Of a stretch of 64,000 nucleotides of DNA, positions 42,101-53,605 are shown piece by piece (position 1 is the first letter of the stretch; each line of letters starts with the position of its first letter). The DNA is from JAHIKV01 sp963733145 (GTDB taxonomy: Bacteria; Planctomycetota; Planctomycetia; Pirellulales; Thermoguttaceae). A program made the translations under genes and the position numbers. The DNA lies in NCBI GenBank assembly GCA_963733145.1, contig CAVTCJ010000015.1, forward strand, positions 62,001 to 126,000. The letters run 5' to 3'. A model generated the notes under the pieces. The model was not told where the DNA came from. It worked only from the letters and a program-made list of their open reading frames with translations, and searched no databases.

Positions 42101-42257
42101 TCTCCTGGTCCAGCTCGATCAACTCGCCGGTGGCGAAGGCCTCCCGTTCGAGCCGCTTCTGCTCCTCCGCCGATCCGTCGATCCAAACGACGTTGTCCGG
42201 TTGGCATAAGCGTGCCATTTCATCAACCCACTGCTGCAATTGACGATGCTGATTCAC
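39147..42257 (-). CDS. pckG: GTP-dependent PEP carboxykinase fused to a class I aminotransferase
   Basis: 1036 aa in one uninterrupted frame. Residues 1-600 are PEPCK-GTP: R-loop GCVYHRTAINDVARTE region, P-loop FPSACGKTNLAMM (about 254), kinase-2 VGDDIAWM, and FGGRRAKLAPLVFES. Residues about 605-1036 are a PLP fold-type I aminotransferase: LNFPNNPTGYAVT, VADDAYFGLFYDE, the PLP lysine in DAATKEDFVWGFR (about 871) and NSGYFMCVKL. PEPCK turns oxaloacetate into PEP; an aspartate-type transaminase would interconvert oxaloacetate and aspartate, so the fusion could channel oxaloacetate. A lost stop/start between two genes is the alternative. GTG start. Confidence 0.88.
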   Translation of the reverse strand: MNQHRQLQQWVDEMARLCQPDNVVWIDGSAEEQKRLEREAFATGELIELDQEKLPGCVYHRTAINDVARTENLTFICTSRREDAGPTNNWMPPEDGYSKAGEIFAGSMKDRTMYVIPFSMGPVGSPFSKIGVELTDSIYVVRNMCLMTRVGPKVLECLGTDGEFTKCLHGKAELDINRRLILHFPEDNAIWSVGSGYGGNVLLGKKCLALRIASYLGRQEGWMAEHMLILGIENPEGRTEYVAAAFPSACGKTNLAMMVPPEGLRIKGYKIWTVGDDIAWMRIDEEGRLRAINPEWGFFGVAPGTNFKSNPNMMETIKRNTIYTNVLLTKDGGVWWEGGEGRPPEEGTDWQGRPWKPCMKDENGKPILGANANSRFTAPFTQCPSCSPLYDDPRGVPISALIFGGRRAKLAPLVFESYDWRHGVFVGATMASERTAAQYGKQGEVRRDPMAMLPFCGYHMGDYFQHWFDMGERMAHPPKIFHVNWFRTGEDGKFLWPGFGENLRVIEWILDRCRGEAKAAETPIGYVPTADSIDLTGLDVPPENLEKLFTVERSDWLEEADRIETFFQPFGDRFPPALREELEGLRRRLKTPFRLLPPGNEIRPLAAELNQTIRRENPHLFEMLSDFGQRLFFPKGIVAQGAEAREKAKRYNATLGIAWEGGEPMSLPSVMRFFNDLDPDEVLTYAPATGRPNLRKKWREDLLRKNPSLAGKSFSNPVVTCGLTQAMSVVGDLFVDRGDLVLLPDKFWENFELIFGVRCRAQLALYSLFNAEGGFNVEGLRAALDARPEGSKTIVILNFPNNPTGYAVTNAEMDEIVAVLRNAAAAERNLIVVADDAYFGLFYDEDLAQESIFARLAGCHPRLLAVKADAATKEDFVWGFRTGMLTFAAPAATDDKALYQALEKKTAGAIRSVVSNCSHPSQSILVKALSGDTADIERQRNIDILKARAKKVQQIIASPKFDNLWEPYPFNSGYFMCVKLNGIDAETYRRHLLEKYGVGVIANGDRDIRIAFSAVDEDRLEDLFDVLATAAEELRC

Positions 42258-42684
42258 GTTAGTGACGGCGCCTTTCGTAATTGGTATCCAATCCGAAAAT
42301 TCGATTGCCGGCGAGGTTTATTGCCGACTTGGTAATGATGAGCATAAGTATTACTGGTATCAAGGAGGATTGCAAGGTGGGCCGCCCAGGGGAATTGCAT
42401 GATCCCGGAGTAGAAGCAATTTTTTGTGCCCCAGCGTCCACGCCGGGCGGATAATGCAAAGGGAAATTGTCAATATTCTCCCAGCTTTGGCACCAAAACT
42501 CAAGGGAATCTCCAGGCACGGACGCCCGAACTAAGCAGTTGTCCAAAAACAATTTGTAGCACAGCCGCCCTCGGTTGTGGCGAATTGCCCTGGACAGCCG
42601 GCGGGCGGCTGTCCTACATATACCGAAGTTGTTTTTGGCCGACAACTAAACGGAGTGTGCTGCACAAAATCACGAATGGATGTT
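42258..42684. other. Gap between pckG and lysC with repeats
   Basis: No gene. 42422-42450 holds a gcccc-agcgtccacgccggg unit. 42554-42618 is the QPPSAV-type palindrome (intergenic copy). Confidence 0.7.
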
Positions 42685-44462
42685 TTACACCAGCGCGTCG
42701 GCGAACTCATTTCCGAGCGCGGCCAGGGCATTCTCGCCGTCGCGGCCATCGACCACCACGTTCACGCAGACCTCGCTGGTGCTGATCATTTCGACGCCGA
42801 TTCCCGCGTCGGTCAGCGACTGGAACATCCGTACGGCAACGCCGGCGTGGCTCCTCATACCGACGCCGAGCACGGAGAGCTTGGCCACGGCGGGATTGTG
42901 TTTCGGCGGCCGGCAACCGAGCGACGCGGTCAGTTCCTCGGCCGCTTTAAGCGTTTGGGGCAGTTGGCTGCGAGGGACGGTGACGGAAATGTCCACCCGC
43001 TTGTCGCGCCCATGCTCTGCACGATCATATCGACGACCACTCCGGCCTCGGCCAGCTCATCGAACGTCTGGGCGGCAAGACCCGAAACGTCGGGCAGTCC
43101 GAGCAACGTCAGCCGCGCCTGCGACTGATCGAGATGGATGTCCTCGATGATCAGTTTTTCCATGCCTTGCAGCCGGGCAACCAGTTCGGCGCCGCTGGGT
43201 TTGTTCGGGGCGGAGACGGGGAGAGCCGTTCGATCGGCCGGGGCGGGCGGAGGCGACTGAAGCTCGAATGCCTCATGCACCGCCCGCAGCGCATCCAGCG
43301 CGAACTCCCGCGCCACGACGACCGAAATCTTGATCACGCTGGTGGTGATCAACTGGATGTCGATCCCCTTTTCGGCCAAGGCCCTAAACATCGTTCCGGC
43401 CACGCCGGGACGGGTCGCCATGCCCAGTCCGACCACGGAGATTTTGGAGACGTTTTCGTCGAAATTGAAGCCTTCGGCGCCGAGCACCTTGACGGCCTCC
43501 TCGACCGCCCGCAGCGTTCCCGGCAGGTTTTCGCTCATCACGGTGAAGGAGAGATCGGTCCGGCCGTCGGCGGCCTCGTTCTGCACGATCATGTCCAGCG
43601 GGATGTTCCGCTCCGCCACCCGGGAAAAGACGCTCATCGCCGCGGCGGGACTGTCGGGGATGCCCCGGACCGTGACGCGGGCTTCCTGCTTGACCAGCGC
43701 CACGCCGCATACCGTCTTGCCCGGCGTTTCCGGATCGCGGACGATCAGCGTGCCGGGACTGTCGCTGAAGCTGCTCCGCACGTGGACCGGGACGCCGAAC
43801 TTCTTGGCGAACTCGATCGAGCGGCCGTGCATCACGCCCGCCCCGGCGGTGGCCAGTTCGAGCATTTCGTAGTAACTGATCCGCTCCATGCGCCGGGCGG
43901 CGGGGACGACGCGGGGATCGGTCGTGTAGACGCCGTCCACGTCGGTGTAGATTTCGCAGGCCTCGGCCCCCAGCACCGCCGCCAGGGCGACGGCCGTGGT
44001 GTCGCTGCCGCCGCGGCCCAGCGTGGTGATGTTTCCCGAGTCGTCGATCCCTTGAAAACCGGCGGCGATGACGATGTCCCCCTCGTCCAGCGCCTTGCGA
44101 ATCCGCTCGGTGGAGATCGAGCGGATGCGGGCCTCGGTGTGGAGGCTGTCGGTGATGATGCCGATCTGGGCGCCCGTCAGACTGATCGCCCGGTGTCCGA
44201 GCGAATCGATGGCCATGGCCATCAAGGCCACGCTCATCTGCTCGCCGGTCGATAGCAGCATGTCCATTTCGCGGCGGGGCGGGTTGTCGGTGATTTCCCG
44301 GGCCAAGTCTATCAGCCGATCGGTATATTTTCCCATCGCGCTGAGGACCATCACCACCTGACGGCCTTCGCCTTGGGCGCGGATGGCCCTCCTGGCCGCG
44401 GCGAGGATTTTTTGGCTGTCGGCCACGCTGGTCCCGCCAAACTTTTGTACGATGATCGACAT
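42685..44462 (-). CDS. lysC: Aspartate kinase with four ACT domains, one frameshift
   Basis: About 592 aa against about 400 for usual LysC. The kinase domain begins IIVQKFGGTSVADS, with TLGRGGSDTTAVALA and EIYTDVDGVYTTDPR. Two ACT domains (about 270-405: VTVRGIPDSPAAAMSVF; ISVVGLGMATRPGVAGTMF) are followed by a linker and two more (about 450-592: LTLLGLPDVSGLAAQTF; LSVLGVGMRSHAGVAVRMF). An indel near 43010 separates the last part; DISVTVPRSQLPQ continues in the new frame. It phosphorylates aspartate for lysine, threonine and methionine, with allosteric control by end products. The doubled ACT set resembles cyanobacterial LysC. Confidence 0.9.
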
Positions 44463-44843
44463 GGGTAAATCGGCTGCTATCGGTAAGGATCGGGGAATCA
44501 ATAACTGTCATCCTGAGCGCAGCGAAGGATCTCCGTGCATCCAAACCAGATCCTTCGCTACGCTCAGGATGACTGCCAATTCCGACAGTTATTGATTCGC
44601 TCATCCGAACGGTTGGCCCGGTTATGAACGTTAGAATCATAATAGTTTCATCGCCAGGATTCCAGACGGCCGGAAAATACCCTTCCGGTGGGGTGTCGGG
44701 GAATCATTTCGGATGCACTCCCATTCGCGCGGCCGCTTCGGCGGGTATAATTGGGTAGACGAGTCTTGTTGCTCGACGGGGGAGTGGTGTTATTGCACCA
44801 CCAGGATGGTGTGCGGTGTAAGCATCGGAGGAGATGACAGTCA
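44463..44843. other. Gap with a 117-bp repeat and a possible promoter
   Basis: 44490-44606 is nearly identical to 20327-20444 (about three differences). TATAAT near 44746 (cggcgggTATAATtggg) could be the -10 of the next gene. No coding sequence is seen. Confidence 0.75.
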
Positions 44844-45161
44844 GTGGACTACCACCACGTCGAGTTGATTTTTGACATGATTGTGGAGTATTACCATAAT
44901 CAGCCTCCCCCCGAGGAAAGCGACGTCTCCGGGGAGTGGGTCAAAGTCCGCGACGGGTTGCAGGGGGCGGAACATTGCATCCGGGTGCTAACCCCCGACG
45001 AGTTCGACGAGTGGCACAGTTGCGTGCCCGTGCCGGTGATGGTCAACCCGAGCCGCAAACCAGTGGCGTATTGCAGCCACGAGGGCCTCTGGTGGGTGAT
45101 CTACGAAGACACCGAGGAGAGCGAGGTCATCGCGGCCTTCGAGCGGTGCTTCGAGGGCTAA
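44844..45161 (+). CDS. Hypothetical acidic protein, 105 aa
   Basis: GTG start with GGAGGAG about 11 bp upstream. The protein is acidic with several aromatic pairs (LIFDMIVEYYHNQ; GLWWVIYEDTEESEV) and no signal peptide or membrane segment. I do not recognise a family. It stands alone between lysC and the agarase-like gene, with a good Shine-Dalgarno and a nearby TATAAT supporting that it is real. Confidence 0.65.
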   Translation: MDYHHVELIFDMIVEYYHNQPPPEESDVSGEWVKVRDGLQGAEHCIRVLTPDEFDEWHSCVPVPVMVNPSRKPVAYCSHEGLWWVIYEDTEESEVIAAFERCFEG

Positions 45162-45164
45162 TTT

Positions 45165-45238
45165 GTAGGCGGCGACTCCTGTCGCCGACTGCGATTGTAA
45201 GCACACTTTTATCGGCGACAGGAGTCGCCTCCTACAAC
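45165..45238. repeat. Palindrome of gtaggcggcgactcctgtcg arms
   Basis: gtaggcggcgactcctgtcg and gcgacaggagtcgcctccta in inverted orientation, between two convergent genes; could also act as a bidirectional terminator. Confidence 0.85.
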
Positions 45239-45263
45239 TTCTCCTTCTCCGCCTCGCCGGCGA

Positions 45264-47449
<2,186 letters not shown>

Positions 47450-48272
47450 CCGGCCAGCGTTGATTTTGTGCGCTTTGTTGGGGCGGCAGTTGTACTGCCG
47501 ACCCGGGGTGGCAGTACAACTGCCACCCCAACATTCCGAGAAAGTGGGACAGGCAGTAGCAACCGTTCACAGGGGACTGTCCCAATTTTCGTCGGCGCGA
47601 TGGACGTAGCCCCGCGAATTAGCTTTGCCGCCGCGAAAATGGGACTGTTCCCCTCCGCCCACCCGCGGAGGAAAGCGTTCCGCCGACCGGCCCGGCGGCG
47701 ACATCGCGGCCGCTGATGCCGCCCGGACGGTTCGCCACCGGTCGGCTAACCTTCCGATTGCCGGGGGCGGCGTCTTTCGCTCTCCACAATCGGGCGACAG
47801 CCCCAACCCGGGCCGCAAGTTGGTTTTCGCGCAACAAACTGTCACTTGCAAAAAACGCGCCGGATTTTCCCGACGGCACTTAAACCGTTGTCCGACAACA
47901 GGTTGGAATTACGCGCCGCTTGTAGTCCGCTGGAGGGACCATTGTAAAAATCATTTTCGAGCCTCCTTGAATTTTCGCAAGTCGAGCCGTGCCAACGTTC
48001 TCCGCCGCAAGTTGCAGGTCTCCGCATAATCGCCGCTCGGGCGATGAAGGGCGTTGCAAAAATCGGGGACTGTCCCCTCTGGCCGATCCAGGGGGATGCC
48101 GACTTATGACCGCATTGGCTGCGTGAATCGCGCGCATGGTACGACCGCCCAGCAGGCCTTGAGCACGGATTGTTCTATATATACGTCCGTACACGATAGC
48201 AAAACGAAGCGGCGGATTCAAGCCGGGTTTTTGTGCCACTCTACCAATTTGCCCCAATACAACTCGGATCAA
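47450..48272. other. Non-coding entry to the island, with repeats
   Basis: 47478-47537 is a palindrome (ttggggcggcagttgtactg and caactgccaccccaa). 47561-47653 is one arm of the long inverted repeat completed at 52625-52717. No gene is seen from there to 48272; gactgtcccc repeats at 48066. Confidence 0.6.
47561..47653. repeat. Island inverted repeat, left arm
   Basis: About 93 bp, starting aaccgttcacaggggactgt. Its reverse complement, with a handful of differences and one indel, is at 52625-52717. Confidence 0.88.
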
Positions 48273-48738
48273 TCATTTGCCTATTGTTCCAAAAACGGTT
48301 TGTGTCCCCCGACGCCCCCCCTCCACGGACTCCGCCGCCGCCATCGGGCCGGCCTTGTTCGTCCGCTTCTTCGGTACTATGGAATCGTCCGACTCCCTGG
48401 AAACGTGCATGTCCGCGTGCGGCAAATTGCCTTCTCGGACCGTCCCACGCCGAGCGGCGAGGGAGTTTCCAGGGTCTCCCGGTTTCCGTGCAAAGAGTTT
48501 CCACGCATGCGCAGGGTCTCAGACTCCGCGGCGTCCGCGAGCGGCTTGCGTTTGGCGTCGCTCATGGTGTGGCCTTCCCCTTGTCAGAACAAGGTCGGCA
48601 CGCCGAAGTGATGATTTCGGAGCTCAATGGCTGGCCTGCGTGTGCCCTTGTCAACGCTTCACCCGCCATGTTACCATGACCGGCGCATGACTCAGGGTCG
48701 GGACGGGTCGCTAGCCCTTTCCCGTACGGCTCTTTCAT
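48273..48738 (-). mobile_element. Group II intron leader region without reverse transcriptase
   Basis: Three linked short frames on the minus strand match the conserved leader upstream of bacterial group II intron reverse transcriptases: 48738-48562 (MKEPYGKGLATRPDPESC, MAGEALTRAHAGQPLSSEI), 48565-48377 (ETLRMRGNSLHGNRETLE) and 48410-48273 (MHVSRESDDSIVPKKRTNKA, AESVEGGRR). The reverse transcriptase should follow toward lower coordinates, but nothing of it is found; sequence diverges after 48273. This is a truncated remnant. The match is from memory of such leader peptides, not from a search. Confidence 0.6.
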
Positions 48739-48775
48739 CCGCTACTCCTTGCCGGCTTTGACCGGCGCTTTCGCT

Positions 48776-48832
48776 GACCCCTTTGCTGGTCCCCCGACCC
48801 CTTTGCTGGTCCCTTTGCTGGTCCTCTCGGTC
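48776..48832. repeat. Short tandem repeat beside the intron remnant
   Basis: Three copies of ccctttgctggtcc, the first two separated by ccgac and the last two adjacent. Confidence 0.85.
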
Positions 48833-48946
48833 CTCCTGCTTGTGCTTTGGTGAGTAAAAACAAACTACTACACCGTGTATTGCACCAGGAGGACCACTCT
48901 TCATAGAATCAGGATTACCCAATAATTGGACTTATCCCCTTTACTC

Positions 48947-49409
48947 CTATCTCCGAGTCACGTGATATAATGTGATCGTAGATAGTATTAACCGGAACAT
49001 CCCATATGACAAACCGGCAACTGACGCTACCGAGGCTGTTACAGACATTCCTGTTATATGATGCATGTCTGACAATCTCGCATATACCACTAGTGCAAAT
49101 ACAATCCCTATAATAATTGATGGAGATCCCTCAAACATTAAGGAAATACAATCTAGAATGTTTGAGACAAAGGAGGTAGGATGCATCAGGAGGCAAGCTA
49201 TCTTCAATATAGAATACAGCGATAGCAATGCTATCACTACAAGAAGAAAGCTGAATTCGAAATGGATATGTAGATCCAGAACTGAATGCGATAAATGGGG
49301 CGGACAGAAGAATTACAACAAGAAAAAGAACAACTCGTTGAATAAGTTCACTTCTAGTCGCACATGGAGAAGAATCCTTTCCTTTTCTAATCCAATTCAA
49401 GATTCTCAT
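48947..49409 (-). CDS. AT-rich gene for a small polytopic membrane protein, one frameshift
   Basis: Two overlapping frames join near 49230: MRILNWIRKGKDSSPC with helix VVLFLVVILLSAPFIAF, then LLSLYSILKIACLLMHPTSFV, IIIGIVFALVVYARL and VTASVASVAGLSYGMFRLIL. About 150 aa with four hydrophobic helices. Base composition is clearly more AT-rich than neighbours. It lies downstream of the RHS gene, the usual place of an immunity gene, but I do not recognise a family. Confidence 0.5.
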
Positions 49410-49477
49410 ATCATGTTCCTGTTATCACAATGCCCACATGCTTGAACATTATTGTATTCAAGTACATTTCATACTTC

Positions 49478-52392
49478 CTAATGCACCAAACACCTGAACA
49501 CCTTTGAGCTTCTTGAGGAAGTTCTCAACCCCGACTTGAACGCCCAAAGCTGGAAACATCCCAAAATAAGCTCCATTCGAGTTGTTCGAAAAAATAGCGC
49601 CAGCGTGTGCAATTCCGAGGCGCTCACTGAATACGAACGGAATCCCGCCGTTCCAGACAAATCCGAATCGTCATTAGCGTTTTCTATTCTTCCCGTGACC
49701 GCAAATGACATTGACAACGAACATACCAGACCTGCACCCCAAGCAAGTCCAGTACAATGCCTTTTGATTTGCGGTTTGCTCGTGCATTCTGCGTCGATGT
49801 CAATGTCTATATAACCCACTATCAAGCCGCCAACTCCCGCTATCTCCATCTTGTAATTGTCAATTTACCGCCTGGACACGCAACGAAACCTTCGGGGTCA
49901 ATATGATTTAAAGGGCCGTTTCCACAATAACAATAGAGATTATTATCATCCCGTTTCCAGTCCTGGCTTATCCACAAGGCCGTAATGGCCTCATACCAGC
50001 GATGGCAATTGTTCTGCAATTTTGTTGCATCGTCGAACAACTTTCCTGTGTAGCCGAACAGACATTCCTCCGCACCAGATTCGGAGGTCTTATTGCCGAA
50101 GGCGTCGAAGATGCGATGAGTAGCTATCGTAGTTTCGTCTGAGCCGGGATCGTAGGTAGCCAGATCGCGGATGCTGTTCAGGTTGTCGGTCAACGCCCAG
50201 AGTAGGTCATCGGTGATGTACTCCGATTGCTGGCTGTCGTAATGAATCTGTTCATCACTGAACAACTGGTCCACAGCTTGCGGGTTCCAGAGATAGCGGT
50301 GTGACATGTCGGTCGCGGCCAAAGTCGCCCGTGCCGGTCTTGTCGAACTGGGCGACGATCTGGCCGTTTTCGTAGACGTAGACGGATTGCTCAACGGAAG
50401 TTGCGCCCAGTGGTGCCATCGGGGTCGAAAACGCGCTTGATAAGCCGGTTGGCGTAATCGTAGGAATATGAAACGATCTGGTCGGAAGTGCCGGCGTCAT
50501 AGTTCGCCCAGGTCGTGAAATGCTCGACTTGAGTTAGACGGTTGCGGTAGTCCCAAGCGTATTCGGTGGCGTCGGTGTCGCCGGAGTCGAATACTTCGTC
50601 CTCGTCAACGTCGATGTAGCGCACGTGCGGTTGCCTTCGGCGTCTATTCGTAGCGATAGGTGGTCACGCCGTCCGAGGAGGTCAAAAGTTGGTTGTTCGG
50701 GCCGGTGGTGTAGCCGGTGTTGGTGCGGTTGCCGTTCGAGTCGTAGGAATAGTCCTCGTCGGTTTGGTAATCGTAATCCGCGTCGGTCAACTGGCCGGTG
50801 TCATCGCTGGCGTAGTCGGCCGTGCCGTCGATTGTGGTCATCGAGAGCATGTTGCCGGCCGCGTCGTAGGTCCAATCATAATATGGGAGGCCGGTCGAGT
50901 TCGGTTGAATGTAGATCGAAGCCCGGTAATCCGGCCAAGAAATCGAAGGCATACACGCCAGTGGCAACCAATTCGGTCCCGGCCAAATCGGCATAGCGGG
51001 TTATGGTCGCATATCGACTCCCGGCGTCGTAGGTGAAGTCGATGCGTTTTTCGGCCACGGCGTTGCCGCCCTGAACGCCGAATTGTTCGATCATCGTCAC
51101 CCGGCCCAAGGAGTCGTAGGCGTAGTTGGTCACGGCGTCGGCCACGGAGTCGAGCATGGCGACGGATTGGAGGCGGTTGCCCAGGGCGTCGTATTGATAA
51201 GCGAATTCCACCACCGGCGTCAGCCCCGCGATGGTTTGGGTCTCCCGAATCACGCGGCCCAGGTCGTCGTAAACGTAAACGTACTCGGCGTTCCCTCCGT
51301 GCCCTCTGGCGGGAGAGAGGAGTGGCGGTTAAAATCCGGCCCGGGGCATCATAGGTATACGATATAGTATAAACGACCTGCTCCGTGACTCGTCGAGCCA
51401 AATTTCGGCCAGCAGGCGGTTCAGGTCATCGTACTCATACTGCGTGACGCGCCGTCGCGGTCGGTCTTTTCGACGAGCAGGCCGGCCGCATTATAGACGA
51501 AATACCGCGTTTCAGCAAGAATTTCGTTGGTTTCTTCAATCATCCGGCCAAGGTTGTCGTAGGCGTAGCTGGTGGCGTTGCCCGCGGGATCGGTGAGCGA
51601 GAGCAGCCGGCCGGCGGCGTCGTAAGTGTAGGAAGTTTCGCCCTCCTCGGCGTCGGTTTCAAGGATCAGCCGGCCCAGGGCGTCGTATTCATAGGTGGTT
51701 CCGTTGCCCAGCGGGTCGGTCGTGGAAAGCAGGTTGCCGGCGGCGTCGTAGGCGTAGGTGGTGACGGTCATGGCGGCGACGTCGTCGGCCGAGAGGGCCC
51801 GGCCGTATATCCGGCACGTCATCGATCAGGCCGTCGTATGGGCGGCTTAAAGTGGATAGATATGAGTTGCCGCCGGTGTCCCAACCGCCGGCGTAGGTTT
51901 GCGACTGTGCTTTGTCGAGCTCGCCGTTCACGTAGATCCGCTGTTCCGTTCCGTCCCACGTGATGACGATGCAGTACCACTCCTGATCCCAGACGGCCTG
52001 ATTGGTGGAAATGATGGAATACTGGCCGGCCGCGGGCGAAATGGTGAAATACAGCCGGCTATCATCCACGCCATAGGGAATGTTCCCGAAAGCCAAGCTG
52101 CCGCGATTGCTGTTGAAAAGCGTCTGGCGGACCTTGTGGTTGGGATCGATCACCTCCGAGGGCCGAATCCACAAGCAGATCGTTCCCGGGGTAATCAGGG
52201 GACACAATACGAGTTATGGTAATATGCGTATTTTTGGCGGACGGCCGCCTTTGGTATCTGAGGAAACTTTCCGATGATGGCTGTTTGGTTAAGAACGGCC
52301 GCATTCTTGACCAAACTCCGCGGCACCGCGTTCGCCCCGGTCAGCACGAGGAAAACCACTGCGTTAGGGGCTATTCGAGCCGCTAGTGGCAT
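49478..52392 (-). pseudogene. RHS/YD-repeat protein with LamG-like domain, many frameshifts
   Basis: Order from the N-terminus (52392): a LamG-like domain (LFNSNRGSLAFGNIPYG, WYCIVITWDGTEQRIYVNGELD, GLIDD then RIYGRALSADDV), then many YD repeats (YAYDAAGNLLSTTDPLGN, YEYDALGRLILETDAE, FTYDAGSRYATITRY), then the RHS core end (LFGYTGKLFDD, NLYCYCGNGPLNHIDPEGF), then a variable tail (49478-49849: MEIAGVGGLIVGYIDID, GLAWGAGLVCSL). At least six frame changes. The degenerate core (CHRWYEAITALWISQD in place of RYYDPxxGRFxSxD) suggests divergence. Likely a wall-associated or polymorphic-toxin RHS gene; the tail is unrecognised. Confidence 0.7.
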
Positions 52393-52812
52393 GGCCTGAT
52401 CCTACCTGAAACGCCACATCTTGTCAATAATTCGACTGATCCCAACACCCGCCGATGGTGTGGTGTTGAGCTCATGGCAATATCGTTCTACTTCGTTTCT
52501 GTTGCGGAAAGCCGTAACCGTTCACGGGGCGGTAGGGGACTGGTCCATTTTTCGGCGGGAAAACGTGATTTTATCGGATAAACCGTGGGCCGAAAACATG
52601 GACCTGTCCACCTCCCGCCGCCCCAGGGGGACAGTCCCATTTTCGCGGCGGCAAAGATCATTCGCAGGGCTACGTCCATCGCGCCGCGAAAATTGGGACA
52701 GTCCCCTGTGAACGGTTACCACTTGCCTATCTTGACATAACCGGACCTGTCCCGTTTTGTGCGCCGAAGCAGTCCCAATGCCACAATTGGCTTCAACATT
52801 CTGCGACTCCCT
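52393..52812. other. Non-coding end of the island
   Basis: 52512-52622 holds palindromic sequence (gttcacggggcggtagggga and partial complements). 52625-52717 is the right arm of the island inverted repeat. No gene is seen. Confidence 0.65.
52625..52717. repeat. Island inverted repeat, right arm
   Basis: Reverse complement of 47561-47653 with few differences. Confidence 0.88.
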
Positions 52813-52980
52813 TCAATCCAGGTAGTCACACATGATCCGCCATGCCACATAGATTCCGACCATGCTGCCAACGGAACTGACCAGGAAAGTCCCCATCAGC
52901 CCCAGGCCGATGTAATCACCGATCCACCAGCCGAGGTAGCCGCCAACCGTCATCCCCAGAAACATCAACAGCCGATTCAT
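52813..52980 (-). CDS. Small membrane protein, 55 aa, coupled to a CopZ-like gene
   Basis: MNRLLMFLGMTVGGYLGWWIG and a second helix LMGTFLVSSVGSMVGIYVAW form two glycine-rich transmembrane segments, resembling small glycine-zipper membrane proteins. The ATG at 52980 overlaps the stop of the upstream gene (ATGA, 52977-52980), so the two are co-translated. Function unknown. Confidence 0.7.
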   Translation of the reverse strand: MNRLLMFLGMTVGGYLGWWIGDYIGLGLMGTFLVSSVGSMVGIYVAWRIMCDYLD

Positions 52981-53423
52981 GGTCTGTTCTCTTTGCACTG
53001 CATGTAATACTTTTGCACGTAGGCAATGCAAGGTTGGCCGTTTGCCGCCATTTGGGAGCACCGGGCCTCGGATGAATTGGCCCTTTCGATGATCGCCTTC
53101 ACTCGGGTGACAACACCTTCGCGAACGTCCTCTTCGATCTCGCGCCGCGTCAGTCCGAAGCAGGCGCAAATGGGTGCATCGGGATCTTTCGGATAGACCG
53201 GCTGGTTGAGATCACCGGTGACAATGACTCGCTCAAAGGCGTCGAAGTACACCACATCGCATTTCGGCGAGGGACAGAAGTTGGCGGGATCGGTGATCGT
53301 TGGCGTCTTGCCATCCGGCAGATAGGCTTGGATCGTCTCCCTGCGGACCTCCTGTCCTTTCGAGCCACAGCGAGGGCAGTAGTCGGCGGTCTGGTCAGGT
53401 TCACGAACAAATGCCTTGTTCAT
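52977..53423 (-). CDS. CopZ-like iron-sulfur metallochaperone domain protein
   Basis: 148 aa. An N-terminal zinc ribbon (DYCPRCGSKGQEV, with NFCPSPKCDVVYF) is followed by a BFD-like [2Fe-2S] motif (PICACFGLTRREIEEDV, with later cysteines ARCSQM and CIAYVQKYYMQC). This matches the N-terminal half of Archaeoglobus CopZ and the iron-sulfur metallochaperone family; the C-terminal copper-binding HMA domain is absent. It may deliver electrons or a metal. Confidence 0.75.
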   Translation of the reverse strand: MNKAFVREPDQTADYCPRCGSKGQEVRRETIQAYLPDGKTPTITDPANFCPSPKCDVVYFDAFERVIVTGDLNQPVYPKDPDAPICACFGLTRREIEEDVREGVVTRVKAIIERANSSEARCSQMAANGQPCIAYVQKYYMQCKENRP

Positions 53424-53557
53424 GGGCAGTGCCTCGATTCACAGTTGGCGCCAAAGTCCGGGCCGGGCCGGCAAGTGACAAAAATGCCCCTCCGACCTCC
53501 TCATCAGCCGATAAATCCCCGACAAAATCCCTTGCAGACGTCGTCCTGACGGAAATA

Positions 53558-53600
53558 AACAAAAACAGCCTTTCGCAACTCCTTGCTGCGAAAGGCTTTA
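53558..53600 (-). terminator. Rho-independent terminator of tRNA-Val
   Basis: On the minus strand GCCTTTCGCA/TGCGAAAGGC forms a stem with a loop and is followed by TGTTTTTGTTT, just downstream of the tRNA. Confidence 0.8.
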
Positions 53601-53605
53601 TGGAG

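Noticed and set aside
40083..42209. 708-aa frame on the plus strand
   Set aside because: Composition is a shadow of the pckG fusion on the opposite strand and shows no domain.
47880..48272. 130-aa minus-strand frame at the island edge
   Set aside because: Contains repeat sequence and no domain; probably non-coding.
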